From: Cylicocyclus nassatus
Lineage: Eukaryota > Nematoda > Chromadorea > Rhabditida > Strongylidae
Reading direction: 5' to 3'
DNA length: 64,000 bases
Assembly (NCBI GenBank): GCA_958299035.1
Contig: CATQJL010000223.1
Span: 72,151,006 to 72,215,005 of the forward strand
In this document: one piece after another, positions 23,346 through 34,456 of the stretch
Layout of the letters: every line of letters begins with the position of its first letter
How positions within the stretch are numbered: the stretch's first letter is position 1
Program-made: the position numbers and the translations under genes
The notes under the pieces: generated by a model
Seen by the model: only the letters and a program-made list of their open reading frames with translations
Database searches by the model: none
What the model was told of the DNA's origin: nothing

Positions 23346-24764
23346 GTTTAGTTGCTGTAGTTAACTTGTGAAAACGATCGAAAGGCAGCCACGTTGACGG
23401 TAAAGGCTGCTGCATGACGAGTGCACTGAAGCGAACATGTTGAGTGGTCGCGAACGCGGCGCGCGCCAATGTTCACCGTTGTAAATACTCCGCCTCATGC
23501 GCCCTGCGGCTAATAAAACCGCGTTCGCGCCTGAAGAAATTGCGCCTTCGTTATGCAGCAGCCTATACTTACGAGAACCTCTCTGATGCACAAACCATAC
23601 AGTGAACAAGCCAGCGTACTTGAAAACAACTTTGGATTACATGACAGCATGTGCAAGAACAAACGTGCCGTTAGGAGAACTAATTTCGGTCTACCTTCTC
23701 TTTTATCTTGCAACCTTATTTTGATCAAGTATCCAGGGATTACTGTCTTGCTAATCATAACGACCACATCTTATGCACCACTTCTGTATAATCGCTCTTT
23801 TGTTCTGCTTCTTCACTTTCGCCTAGTTGTTGCAAGCTATGCAAGAGATGTTGATTATGATATACGTTCCAAATATCAATACCTACATGGTTCACCTTTC
23901 TGCAAATCAATTCCCGTTTCTGTAGTCAGTACATGCATCTAGCCTCAGTTGGGAGGATCTGTCACTGCGGAACTTATCGCAAAATAAGTACATGTGCACT
24001 TAACCGGAGCGGACTCTTTAAGCAAACATGGGAAAAAGAAGCACTTGAGTCAAAAAAAAAGAAAACCTTTGAATCATCTTTCATCAAACGCTAAAAATTC
24101 AAGTTCCGTGCCAATAACACGCTCCGCTCGACAGCCGCGCTCCACTGCGAATCCAGCCGTTTCAGCGCCGTGTGGTTACCGGTCGTCTGAATTGCGCGCT
24201 CCAACACCAAACGCCCTGCGCGCCTGTCAAATGTGCATTGGGTCATGGGGCGCACTCTTCGCAGCCATTTGTAACTATAGGTACCAGTATCACTACTTTG
24301 TTATCCGTGCTAACGATCAGTTCAGCCACCATATTAATGAAGAATGATCTATGTGGCAAGAGAGGAAAAGTAGATAATCGCACGTTACAACTACACTTGT
24401 TTTTGAGATTCTCCAGATTCCAAAATAGTCGAGTAAACTCACTTGCTCTACATTAACACTCAAACAACTCCGATTTTATAAACATTCGGCGACTTTCGCA
24501 GCCATTTGTAACTATAGGTATGAGTATAAATTACAAAAAGTTAGCGCGAAAGTGCAAATGTTTGCCGTTTCGTCGGACACAAAAGCTGGAGGACATGTTG
24601 AGAGATATGGCAGGAAACAGATGGCATGCATGGTCGCAAAAGGTACACTGCTGAACTGAGAGAATGATATAAGGAAAGGATGTAAAAAGAACGAAGAAAT
24701 TGAATTGAATTGAATTAAAAGGAATTGAAAGAAATGAAGACTTGATACTAAATTTGGTATCACA
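23346..24764. other. Unassigned sequence
   Basis: No gene supported. It contains the second copy of the diverged repeat noted near 20637, at about 24240, and a partial third (CGCAGCCATTTGTAACTATA) near 24497. Confidence 0.35.
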
Positions 24765-24765
24765 A

Positions 24766-24781
24766 ATGGTGGCAGCGATCA
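24766..24781 (+). promoter_or_regulatory. Possible primer-binding site behind an LTR remnant
   Basis: TGGTGGCAGCGATC follows ATTTGGTATCACA, i.e. a CA-ending sequence two bases before TGG. It resembles the primer-binding site at 15874. The LTR itself could not be delimited, and whether it belongs to the element at 26.3 kb is unknown because GC-rich repeats intervene. Confidence 0.3.
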
Positions 24782-25029
24782 AACTTAGAGAACAACTCAC
24801 ATCCATATCTTCGCCGTTGTTGGATATGGGTGATCCTCCTGGACCTTACCATCTTCGCTGCAGTCTTCCACTCCGAACTGAAAAAGTAGTCTAAAGAAAG
24901 GGAAATAATGAAAAATTGATAAAGCGAGAGTGCATGACGCAAGCATATAACCACAAAGAGGAAGTGCGAATGAATGATACTTAACGAGGGAGGGATTGGC
25001 AAGGCTCGTTTTGACACGCCTTGTCCTGT

Positions 25030-25319
25030 AAAATCTAACCGACATTTGAACCAATCGATTTCCCGCGCTTTGATCGCGGGATGGTCGGCCGGTCAGTGAT
25101 GCCGCTCGGCCGGCGGTTGTAAGCGCTCGCGCGGCATCTTTCAATCGTATGCCGGCCGGCCGGTTGATTGACGGCCGCCCGGCCGGTGAATGTAGCCGCC
25201 CGGCCGGTACTCTTTGATAGCCGAGTGCTTGCCCGGTTAATGAGGGCGCTGGCCGAAGAATGCAGCCGCTCGGCCGGGAGCCTCCAATTGGTGGGGCGCT
25301 TGGCCGGTATTTTTGCCTG
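25030..25319. repeat. GC-rich subterminal array, right end of the possible large transposon
   Basis: Irregular copies of CGCCCGGCCGGT-like words are spaced by about 21 bp, ending CCGGTATTTTTGCCTG at 25304-25319. That end is the exact inverse of the end at 18849. Flanking octamers ACCATATT (left) and ACATATGG (right) are similar but not identical. Confidence 0.7.
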
Positions 25320-26280
25320 ACATATGGATCCACCGGACTAGGTGAGCATTTTTATATTCGTGTCCGTTTCTTCTACGAATCACCGTTTTGGTTGGCTCGC
25401 CTTCATTTCGTTGCAATCTGAGTGTGTGCTATTATTCTGTTGCACGTCACTGTTTGCACTCATACTCAGTCTATTTTGGTGATCTTGGATTACATAAAAC
25501 TGATCCTCTAAGCAGGTTTCTCGTAGCAACTTTTGCCAAAATCCCAATGCAGTGTTCTATGTAGGTGGTGCAGTGTTTTGATAGTGTTAGCGCTAAAATC
25601 CTTGATATTTCGATCGAATCTCAGTTCTCTATCTTGCTTCATCATATCACTCGTAAATAGCAAATTTCTCTATCGCTAAGTTTTATGCCAGAACCTATCA
25701 ATTCTTTTTCGACCAAGTCTGCCCAGAAATTTGAATCGCATCATAAGACGCTTCTTTGTGCACATTTTCCTTTCTTTATGCTCTAGCCTCTTGTCACTCA
25801 TGTCATGCTAGCTCGTTTCCTTGTACTAACTTTCGCAACCTCACAGCTCTTTCTTTGCAGTAAACAGAACTCGCTAGCATGTGCGCGGTCTTTCTTTCAA
25901 AGTTCAAACTTCCTTTCATACTCCCAATTGTAAACATTGGTGCTTCTCAAGCGCGATAGCATCTTTGTTTCTTTATTCGAACAACACTCTCACAAAGTAC
26001 TTTCTTATCTTGGCTTTCATCAAGCACATGTTGCCAACGGCAGAAACAAAGATGCGGCGCGCACAAAGAGCACGTACCATCGAGAATGGTATATAATATG
26101 CCGATTAGGAAGACCGGCACCCACTTCATCGCTCAGGACCTGGAGGAGCAACGTCTTCTCCAATCTCAAGCAGCCATCCCTCGCATCAACACTCGCTCAC
26201 GGACTACAACGCAGGACAACACGGCTAATGGCTCTGCTTGCTCGTCACCTCCATAGACAGTAAGTCCAGTTGATTCTGCA
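25320..26280. other. Leader-like T-rich region before gag
   Basis: No open frame of note. It may be the 5' leader or LTR of the retroelement that follows, but I found no direct repeat of it downstream of the element. Confidence 0.35.
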
Positions 26281-26299
26281 TTGACTACCGGTGAAGGTA

Positions 26300-27262
26300 T
26301 GTCTTTATCGGAAGTTAATGTTTTAAGTCAAGCTTATAGCGGCATTACCCTCGGGAGCTCGTAAACACATAGATTATTTTTCAACTAATTTCCAAGACTT
26401 TAATGAATGGCATCGTCAGTTTGAAGACATCATACGTACTTCTGTAGTTCCACTTCCCGAGCAGGGTAAAGCTAACACGCTGTATGCAACTCTAAGAGGT
26501 GAGGCGCGCGATGTCATAGATGAAATGCAACCCGAAGATAGGAACAACTATGATAAAATTATTTCATTTCTTCACTCGCATTTTGAGAGACTACAGTTTC
26601 AGGATGTTGCCAAACGGGAATTAGCTAATTGTAGGCAAACGCAGGAAAGACGTCTATTCTTACAGTAAGCGCATAAAAAAGGCCGTGTATGCGTCACGAA
26701 CCTCAAACCAAAGTTCAACAAAAACTTCTGGAACAGTTTGTGGATCGCCTGAGATCAGACTTGAAATTTTTTGTTCGAACACATAAATGTAAAACTTTTG
26801 AGGATGCCCTGGAGAAAGCAGCGGATATTGAAGCGCTCTACAAGGAAACAGCCGACAACAACTTGGTCTACCATCCAGAGCTGCACATATTCGTCCCAAA
26901 AGCCGACCTGACGAGAAGAACGATACCGGAGACCAATCAAGAAAGAATGGATCCACAAATGGCCGACAATTTCAGACCAAGAGAGGTAAGACAGTTTCCA
27001 AATGGATTCAATAGATCCGCTGGGGTACGTCCTCAAAATTCTAATGTAACATGCTATAAGTGCGGTAAAAATGGCCATTTTGCTAATGTATGTCGTACTA
27101 ACATGCCTCCCCACGTAATAACTTTAACAGTAGGCGTCAGTTCCCCATCAGGAATAAACCCCAACCAAATTCAAATTATAGACAGAATCCAAAAGAACGC
27201 TTAGATCACTCTAGACCTATTGCGCAACGTAATCCAACACCTCAACAACACCCAGATACTTA
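26300..27262 (+). pseudogene. gag-like capsid/nucleocapsid, frameshifted
   Basis: The protein would package element RNA. An early stretch reads FNEWHRQFEDIIRTSV and later KANTLYATLRGEARDVI, the usual Ty3-type gag arrangement. The frame changes near 26.65 kb and continues with LLEQFVDRLRSDLKF and FEDALEKAADIEALY. A retroviral zinc knuckle, CYKCGKNGHFANVC (CX2CX4HX4C), lies at about 27052-27093. After the knuckle the reading frame moves again near 27.11-27.14 kb and runs on, without a stop, into the glycoprotein-like region. This second shift could be decay or a programmed frameshift; one copy cannot tell. Confidence 0.8.
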
Positions 27263-27965
27263 TAACAGGTCTAATGTGCTAGCAGTCGAGCAGACCCCAG
27301 CGCCAGATACCACTAATCCGTGTAACCAATCTCTGCTCGAGGAAAAAGATGCTCATATTGCACTAATTGCCAGAAACAACGCGTTAGCAGACATTGCGTG
27401 TGCAACCCGTGAACAAAACACTCATAGTAATAGCGAAGAGACATCTCGACGCACATTTTCTTCATCGTCCAATTCTTCTAAACTTCCTCATACTATGCTA
27501 GTGGTGCTTGCGATGGCAGCCCAGGCCTCTGCTTTTGAATTGCCTCCTGCGTATCTATGCTCTCACAAATCACCCGTTAGTTACTGGAGAATACCATCCG
27601 AAATAAATTGTACTAAATTACTGCCTAGTTGGTCTGCAATAGCCCATCCATTGAAAGTCACAGTTTTCAGACCCAACACCGTTAGATGTCAAAGTGTGGC
27701 AAATGTTTGTAGAATAATTACTCAGACAGTCACTTATTCTGTAAGCTTCTTTGGTGCTCGCTCACAGGATACTGTAACGAAAGAGCAGACAGTCTCAGAA
27801 GGGGTGTGTCGACACATGATTAGTCATAAAGCTTGTGCTCATGGTGGCGAACTTTCAGCAGTAGGCACCATTTGGAAAACTTCAAATAAACTTGAAATTA
27901 TATTGCCTTCCGCTCCTTTTCATTGTTGTTCGGATTATACTACCACCGTTTCGAATTGTGTTGTA

Positions 27966-28885
27966 CTAGGCTGTTGCATAAGTTCTGTTCAATTTGAATT
28001 TTTGAGTTTAAAATGTCATAACTTCTTTCAGAGTCAACTTTTTTCCAAGGTCTTAGTTTCTATGTGTTGAGCAGTCCCTTGGCTAAAAAATGCATATTGA
28101 GATCTGCGCAAATCTTTGTTAAGGAAGAACCAAGAATGCAAAAACTTCGCAGCGTTTTTCTTCGAATATGTCTTTTTTGACATGGTAACGCTCCCTTATG
28201 AAAATTGATAGGCTTTTCTAATAATGGATGGATAGAGAAATTTTCGTAGATTATTATGCAACATAAAAGAGCCCATAGGGTTTGCGCTGCCGAGAGATTT
28301 TCTTGACCGAACAAAAAATTAGCCACTTTTTGACCTCGCTTCAGCACATGTGTGCATGCCTATTTATGAACTACGAACGTTTTACAACTGACGTGAGCGC
28401 CGAAAAGGAATTGGTGGATGGGCCCTGTTAGCTCTTGCTTTGCCCTAGCACCTCCAACTTTGAGCTTGTCGATTACTTCTATTCGCAGAAAGTTATTGCT
28501 TGTAAAACATCTATACCAAAGATTTATGTTCGAGGATAAATTTCACTAGCAAGACGTATTCTTCATGGGACCGAACTTCTGCATATACTAGCATTCCATA
28601 CCCTTATTCCGAAGCCAATGAAAGAACTGACTTGAAGGGCGCATTGTGGAGATATCCTCGCAAGGACATATTTCTAGGGATAGAACGTACCTCGGCCACT
28701 TAGAGATTTTAGGCCTGTGATCTTCGTACACTAAGAATTTTATTGAATTCTGGTATGCTTTAGAAAGCGCAAGGAAAGCACTTTTCAATGATACCAACCG
28801 TATCGAATTAGAGATGAAATTCTCTTAGAACAGCTGCTTCAAACATGAGGCAAAAAAATCGGACAGAACTTATGCAACAGCCTAG
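27966..28885. mobile_element. 920-bp mariner-type MITE inside the glycoprotein region
   Basis: The ends CTAGGCTGTTGCATAAGTTC are inverted and flanked by TA at 27964-27965 and 28886-28887. There is no transposase. Codons resembling the host protein flank it on both sides, so it is a later insertion. Confidence 0.88.
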
Positions 28886-29777
28886 TATTCCAAGCTACAG
28901 TATATGGATATCACGAATCCTCAACACTGGACAGCACGATTGGACCACTACAAGGATGCCGCTACGAAGACGGATCACGCACAACCAAGGATGGAGCGGC
29001 CGTGATTTAGACACCGGAATCAGAGGAAAAATGTAAGTATATTTTAGTTGCCCCCATGAAGGGTACTTTGGTAGACAAAGTTTGGTTAAGTGATAGTAAG
29101 GAATTTGCGTTCTCATTCCCTTCACTCGAATCCCATTTGATTGTTCTCAGACCCTCACTCTCACTGATCAGGGTTATGCCATTCAATTTTATCACTCCCT
29201 CTCTCGTCTAAAAAGACAATCTCAGCCAACCATTTTGCAACAGTTTGGCGTTGCCACTACTAATCAATTAGTCGCTCAGCTCTTGGCCGTAGAAGATACC
29301 ATGCATAATTCTTTAAGCACATCTCTGCGTCAGTCGATTCTCTCATTGCGCAAATCCATGAGTTCTCTGAGCATGTCCTTTGCAGCCGCTATCTCTGCTA
29401 ATCCCACTGTAGCCATGCGAAATATTTTACAGCGTTCTGATATCAAAGCGAACTTTACAGGCGAAAACATTATCGGTACGCAAGCTTGTACTGTAATTCC
29501 TCCGTCGTTATATTCTTTAGTAAGATTTAACTCTTCTTGCTTCTCACGTCCCTCTGTTATTGTTAGCTTACCTAATAAATCCCAATGGAAAACATTTATC
29601 GATCCCCTAATGGGAGTTTTGACCAATAATCTCAGATAATCGCCGGGGGCAGGCGGCCATGTGATTATTGGCGGGCGAGCATCGGAAAAATAGTTCGCTG
29701 GTTTCTTGCGGTCCGCTTGCAGATATCTGGAAGAATTTTAGCGAAATTTTAGACGGATGCTTGAAGAACAATCGCGG

Positions 29778-29844
29778 TTTCCTTATAGATTAGCTGCGGC
29801 GCAGGGCCGCTGCGGCCTTGCGCCGCACCTAATCTATAAGGAAA
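29778..29844. repeat. GC-rich perfect-stem hairpin within the retroelement
   Basis: TTTCCTTATAGATTAG and its complement close a stem that continues as CTGCGGCGCA/TGCGCCGCA around a few-base loop. It lies in a non-coding stretch at 29640-29848 between glycoprotein segments, probably part of a small insertion whose left limit is unclear. Confidence 0.7.
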
Positions 29845-30130
29845 TCTAAGTGAGTTCGTCCCCGAGCAACAATTTAGTGAGCTATGTGCAACTCTCGAGG
29901 CTAATGAAGCGACTTTAAATGCTCACTTAGATAGCTCTAATGTCCACCAGTGGCACACATTCCTGGCAGCTACCGTAGCCAATGTTCCACCATATTCTTT
30001 ACTCAGTTACGTAGTGTCATACATCTATCAACCATGGGTCATAATATGTTGTGCTATCATTACCCTGCAGGTCCTTTCACGCGCTCTCATGTTATATCTC
30101 TCCATTCAAACACCAGTAAATTTCTTACAA

Positions 30131-30860
30131 TATATGCGTAACCATAATTCAGGGAATCAAAGTATTCCTGAACCAAACAATCCAAATAATTCTTCCGAAG
30201 TATTCCAACTAGCAGCAACCAAATTTTATGATCCTAAAGTCTACCACGTATCCCTTATACACCCAGTCACATCTGCGCACATAAGAATCAGAATCAATAA
30301 CATTAATGTATCAGCGTTAGTTGACACGGGGTCCACAATAACGTTAGCATCCGATGGGTTATGCGCAGCGCTGGGGATATTCCAGCTTGATAAGGCTCAG
30401 ACAAAAGCAGCTTTGGGTATGGCGAGAACACCTATACCGGCGGGCTCAAAAAGGGCTAAATTTGAGATAGGTGACACTCAAATTTACTCAATTTTGCATT
30501 TTACTAAGGGCCATTGCGTACTCAATGTAGACTCCAACTATGAAGTGATTTTGGGACACGACGTCCTTTCGCAATTACCACCAATGACTATTGATTATCA
30601 AAGCAAACAAGTATCTTTTGGCAGCACCGTATTACCACTGGGAGCGCCTTTCACAAAGAACAATGACGTTGATTTGGAATACCCAATAAGAGTTAAGGAT
30701 ACAGTATGCATACAGCCTAATACAGAAAGTTTTGTAACATGCACGGCCCCGCCCACAAACTTAGGAAATGATTTTGTATTGGTATCGTAAAGCGCAAAAC
30801 CAGATGACAAGGACCTCATAGTAGCTCCATCCATAATCAATTCTAAAACACCATATATCT
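30131..30860 (+). pseudogene. Retroviral-type aspartic protease
   Basis: This pepsin-like (retropepsin) domain would process the polyprotein. The active-site motif is LVDTGSTITLAS at about 30319-30354, with the later flap and hydrophobic motif VILGHDVLSQLP at about 30547-30582. It follows the membrane segment in the same reading frame after a short Asn/Pro-rich linker. One in-frame TAA at 30788-30790 separates it from the reverse transcriptase linker, which stays in the same frame, so the break is a single stop codon and not a frameshift. Confidence 0.8.
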
Positions 30861-31975
30861 TAGTGACAAATCCCACAAACCAACCGGTTACTCTATATGC
30901 GGGAATGCGTTTAGCTAACGCTCCTGAAGTTATTCAAGAAGGGCTTACTGTAAGTAAATTACATGACACGCCAATGCCCGCAATCTCTTGTGTAAGCGAA
31001 TTAACTAGCGATGACCCGAGCTACCGCGTAGATCTTGACAACAGCGATCTAAGCGATGTAGAACGTGAGCAGCTGGCAAATTTGCTTATAGAATTTGCCG
31101 ATGTATTTTCTAGACATCAGTACGACATAGGTAGCTGTACAGCTGGTAAGGTGCACATTTACACCAATAATGATCCACCAGCACGCATTCGTCCATATCG
31201 TGTTCCAGTAAAATACCGCGAAGAACTACAGAAATATGTAAACTTAGTACGTAAAAAGGATAATTCCCTCCGCGTCTGTTTAGACATGCGCCGCCCTTAA
31301 TAAAGTAACTCAACACTTCCCGATCCTTATCCAATCTCTCGTATCGATGACATGTTAGAGAAAATTGGGGGAAACAAGTGCTACACTACTCTAGATCTAG
31401 CTAGCGGCTACCTTCAACTCCCATTAGATGACTAAAGTAGCTATAAATGTGGCGTAATAACTGAGAATCGGGTGTATCGGATGACACATCTGCCATTTGG
31501 TCTAACATCAGCTAGTAGTTACTTTGTTCGCATAATGACCTGCGTGTTAGGAGGTTTAGAGGATAATGTGCTCACATATATCGATGACATTCTAATCTAT
31601 AGCAAAGACTTCCCATCACACCTCAGCGCCATCCGAAAAATGTTAACCTGCTTGCGCGAATTCCACCTAAAAGCGTTCAAAAAGTGCGTCTTTGCCAAAC
31701 ATCAAAATACGTTCCTGGGGCATACGATAAATATGCACAGCTACTCACCTGCGGAGGCAAATCCCCGATCCATAAGAGAATTTCCCAACCCGCGCAACGT
31801 CAAGGAAGTCAAGCGTTTTGTAGGTATGGTGGGATTCTTTCGAAAATTTATTCCAAATTTTGCAAACATTGCTGAGCCGCTCACTTGGCTAACACGTAAG
31901 GATAATAAATTCCAGTGAACCGACAAGCAGGAAGCCGCCTTTGTAGAGCTTAAGGACGCGTTATTGCAAAAGACC
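30861..31975 (+). pseudogene. Ty3/gypsy reverse transcriptase
   Basis: This enzyme would copy the element RNA. A linker leads to RPYRVPVKYREELQ at about 31190-31230 and then, after an apparent small internal deletion, to VRKKDNSLRVCLDMRRP. Two in-frame stops follow near 31299, then ISRIDDMLEKIGG and TTLDLASGYLQLPL, another stop at about 31434, then the catalytic YIDDILIYS near 31578-31604. The connection region contains EVKRFVGMVGFFRKFIP, a typical Ty3 thumb/connection motif. Everything from 30014 to 31918 stays in one frame, so this stretch is damaged mainly by stop codons and one deletion. Confidence 0.85.
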
Positions 31976-32670
31976 CATCCTTGAGTACCCAAATTACCGA
32001 ACCGTTTCACATTTTTACGGATGCCAATCAGGTAGCTCAAGCGGGCGCTCTAATGCAGGAGCACGGAGCGGGGGCAAGTAAATATTATGCCATAGCATAC
32101 TGTTGCCGCACTTTGAGCGATAGCGAGCGTCGCTGGCCCGCGGTACAAGTAGAACTAGGTGCGATTTATATATGCGTTGCGTCAATTCAAGCATATATCT
32201 GCATGTCCGAAGTAGTCTTGCATAGTGATCACAAACCGCTAACATTTCTACTAAATAAAAGTGAAACGCATGATAACCTAGATAATTGAGCTGCAGAGTT
32301 ACAACATCAAAGTTGTACACGTAAAAGGCGAAAAGAATACGGTAGCCGACGCATTATCACGCATATTCGAGGACAAAAATGAAATCCCGGCAGTTAGGGA
32401 CGAACTGCAAGATATCATCGATTTTCCTGTTAGTTTACAAACATTCTGCTTGGCTACAGGGGTAAAACCCAAATCCTCACCGTTTCCTAGAAAAACATTT
32501 GTCGAAGGTCTAGAACATGCTATTAACTTCGCAGATGAACAAAAATCTGACAACTTTCTAGGTTTAGTTTTCCAACTAAAAACTGCTAACAACCTAGAGC
32601 CCTCTACTGACGAGCAAACAAAAAAAAGAAGTATTAGAGACGGCAAACAAAACAGTTATAAAATCTGACG
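31976..32670 (+). pseudogene. Ty3/gypsy RNase H and linker
   Basis: RNase H removes RNA from the RNA:DNA hybrid. The first acidic residue is in FHIFTDANQ (about 32005-32031), the Glu in AVQVELGAIY, and the later Asp in VLHSDHKPLTF. A frameshift near 32285 leads to KGEKNTVADALSR, the conserved end of gypsy RNase H. The remaining sequence to 32670 is linker without clear motifs. Confidence 0.8.
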
Positions 32671-34056
32671 GTTGCTTATATTACCCGTTTGAACAAAAGA
32701 CACGGTAAAACTTCTCTAATTAGTACCTCAGCCATTACGACTATTTGAAGCCCACCGTTCTAGCGCACTTTCTGGAGGTCATGTCAGTGGCCAAAAACAT
32801 TAGCCAAAATTTTGCGCAAATATTATTGGCTTACAATCTATAGTGATATACAAAAATGGTGCGAAAGCTGTCTCACATGTCAAATGCGCAGAAAACCTAA
32901 ACCAGCATATAAAAAACAACTTATTCCAGTTCACAGCGAAGCCGTTTTTGCCAAAGTTGGACTCGATTTATGCGGACCTCTCAAAACCACGGACAGAGGG
33001 TAACAAGTACATTCTGAATATTGTCTGTTGGTTTACCAGGTACGTGATTTCTACACCCTTGCCTGATGCAAAAGCAGTCACTATCGCTCACGCACTTTTC
33101 ACAGAATGTGTTTTAAAATATGGTACAATGACTGAATTGATTTCTGGACAAACTTCTAGTTTTATCTCGCATTTCTATCAAGAATTTTGCAATCTCCTCG
33201 ATATACAACAAAAACTAGCTACACCGTATCATTCTATGGATAATGGCGCAACAGAAAGAACATTTGGAACATTTCAGGTCATGCTGTCAAAATTCATTAA
33301 CGAGAAGCAAGAGGACTGGGACCTATTCGTACCCTGTGTCACATTCTGCTACAATACCACCATCAACGAAGCGACAGGTGAGTCACCCTTCTTTTCTCAT
33401 ATTTGGTAGGGATACAATTTTTTACAATAGACAGGATTTGATGCCGCAAACACGCGTAAAAATGCCTAACTTTGACGAAACTTCTGAATATATAGCGCAA
33501 CTTAGTTCTGCATTACTTTTGGCTTGTCTAACGCAGCAGAACATGCGCGATCCTATAAGCAAAAAATGAAATCCAGTACGATAAGACCGCTAGAACGGAA
33601 ATCAAAGGAGATCGCGTTTTATTCCGTAATTACCCCAACAAGCAAGGGTTGGCTAGAAAATTGTGTTTCCCCTGGATCGGTCAATTTCGGGTAGTAAAAT
33701 TGGGGCGTCCTTATGTAGTGATTGTTAGCATAACATCGCCGCAATCAAAACCTCGTAAGGTACACCTAAACCAAATTAAAGAAGTAGTGGACACGGGCCC
33801 AGCATCCACGCTTCCAGTGATACCAGAAGAGGAAAACTGCATAAAAGAAAATCCTGAGGAAGAAATTATGGTTATGATCACTCACCCATAACTCTCACAG
33901 AAATTACGCCAGTTGAGGAAGTAGAGTCGCACGGATACAATCTGCGCTCTAAGAGAAATATATAAGATATAACTGTACGAAAAGGTAGAAAAGTCGCAAA
34001 CATTATTTCAGGAGACCGTTTCAGGTTTCCAGGAACACGACTACGACGATTTTGAT
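32671..34056 (+). pseudogene. Ty3/gypsy integrase with mutated catalytic residue
   Basis: Integrase would insert the cDNA. The zinc-binding end is represented by WCESCLTCQMRRK at about 32862-32896. The core starts at VGLDLCGPLK with the first catalytic Asp. The second catalytic motif reads ELISGQTSSF, with Gly where the second Asp is expected. The Glu is present in NGATERTFGTF. Frames change near 32.9 and 33.4 kb, and a chromatin-binding-like C-terminus (WIGQFRVVKLGRPY) follows. The pol tail contains GYNLRSKR, common at the end of gypsy pol, and stops at 34054-34056. Confidence 0.8.
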
Positions 34057-34456
34057 TCATTTTTTCTTTTTACACCATCAGCATTTTTTCCCAAAGTACT
34101 CTTCCACTTCTCAAAGTTCTCGCTTTCACTAAGATTTAACATCATCGTTCTTTACACATTTTCCGTTCGCTCATTTTCAAGTTCGCGATTTTCTCCATTT
34201 CTTTTGCTATGCTCACCGTCGCAAAATAACTCGTCATTACTTATAAACCGCCAAACTCTCAGAATTTTGCATCCCAGATATTGTCTGATTCTAATGCTCC
34301 TAACGATATTTCCATGGGCGTTACCTCGTCAGAGGAACCTCCGGCAACAACCATCGTACCCGATCTTTGCGATACGTGTTACTAAACTTGAGTTATATTA
34401 TTTCTCTTAATTTCTCTTCAAACGCATTTTTTTTTCTTCACGGTGAATTTAAGCCT
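34057..34456. other. T-rich segment between pol and the downstream frame
   Basis: Mostly pyrimidine-rich. A short coding-like stretch (MGVTSSEEPPATTIVPDLCD) lies near 34315-34374 and could be an upstream exon of the following gene: a GTGTTA donor and a TTTAAG acceptor near 34456 bracket the gap. Confidence 0.35.

Larger units (their letters stand above)
27263..30130 (+). pseudogene. Membrane glycoprotein (env)-like region between gag and protease, interrupted
   Basis: In frame with the gag tail there is a serine-rich stretch, then a hydrophobic segment LVVLAMAAQASA resembling a signal peptide with a cleavage site (about 27497-27535), then a cysteine-rich ectodomain-like region. A MITE at 27966-28885 cuts the frame. 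Coding resumes after it with a basic RLKR motif at about 29205-29216, a possible proprotein cleavage site. A heptad-like, Ser/Leu-rich segment follows, then N-glycosylation sequons (NFT, NSS) and cysteines, ending at a stop at 29637. A GC-rich hairpin region of about 200 bp intervenes, after which coding continues from about 29850 to a strong transmembrane segment near 30030-30105 (WVIICCAIITLQVL). The fold resembles a viral-type fusion glycoprotein, but its family is not established here. It is unusual because it sits before the protease. Confidence 0.65.
26281..34056 (+). mobile_element. Decayed Ty3/gypsy-like LTR retroelement with gag-glycoprotein-pol order
   Basis: The parts in order are a gag capsid-like region and CCHC knuckle, a glycoprotein-like region with signal and membrane segments, an aspartic protease, a reverse transcriptase (YIDD), an RNase H ending in ADALSR, an integrase, and a pol tail containing GYNLRSKR. 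The RT-RH-IN order and the ADALSR signature place it in Ty3/gypsy. Stops and frameshifts occur in every part, and a MITE and a hairpin interrupt the glycoprotein. No LTR pair could be found by eye. Confidence 0.85.

Noticed and set aside
24797..25333. 178-codon minus-strand frame across the GC-rich array
   Set aside because: Composition (Gly/Arg/Pro/Ala) follows the GC-rich repeats; it crosses the inferred transposon end and has no domain.
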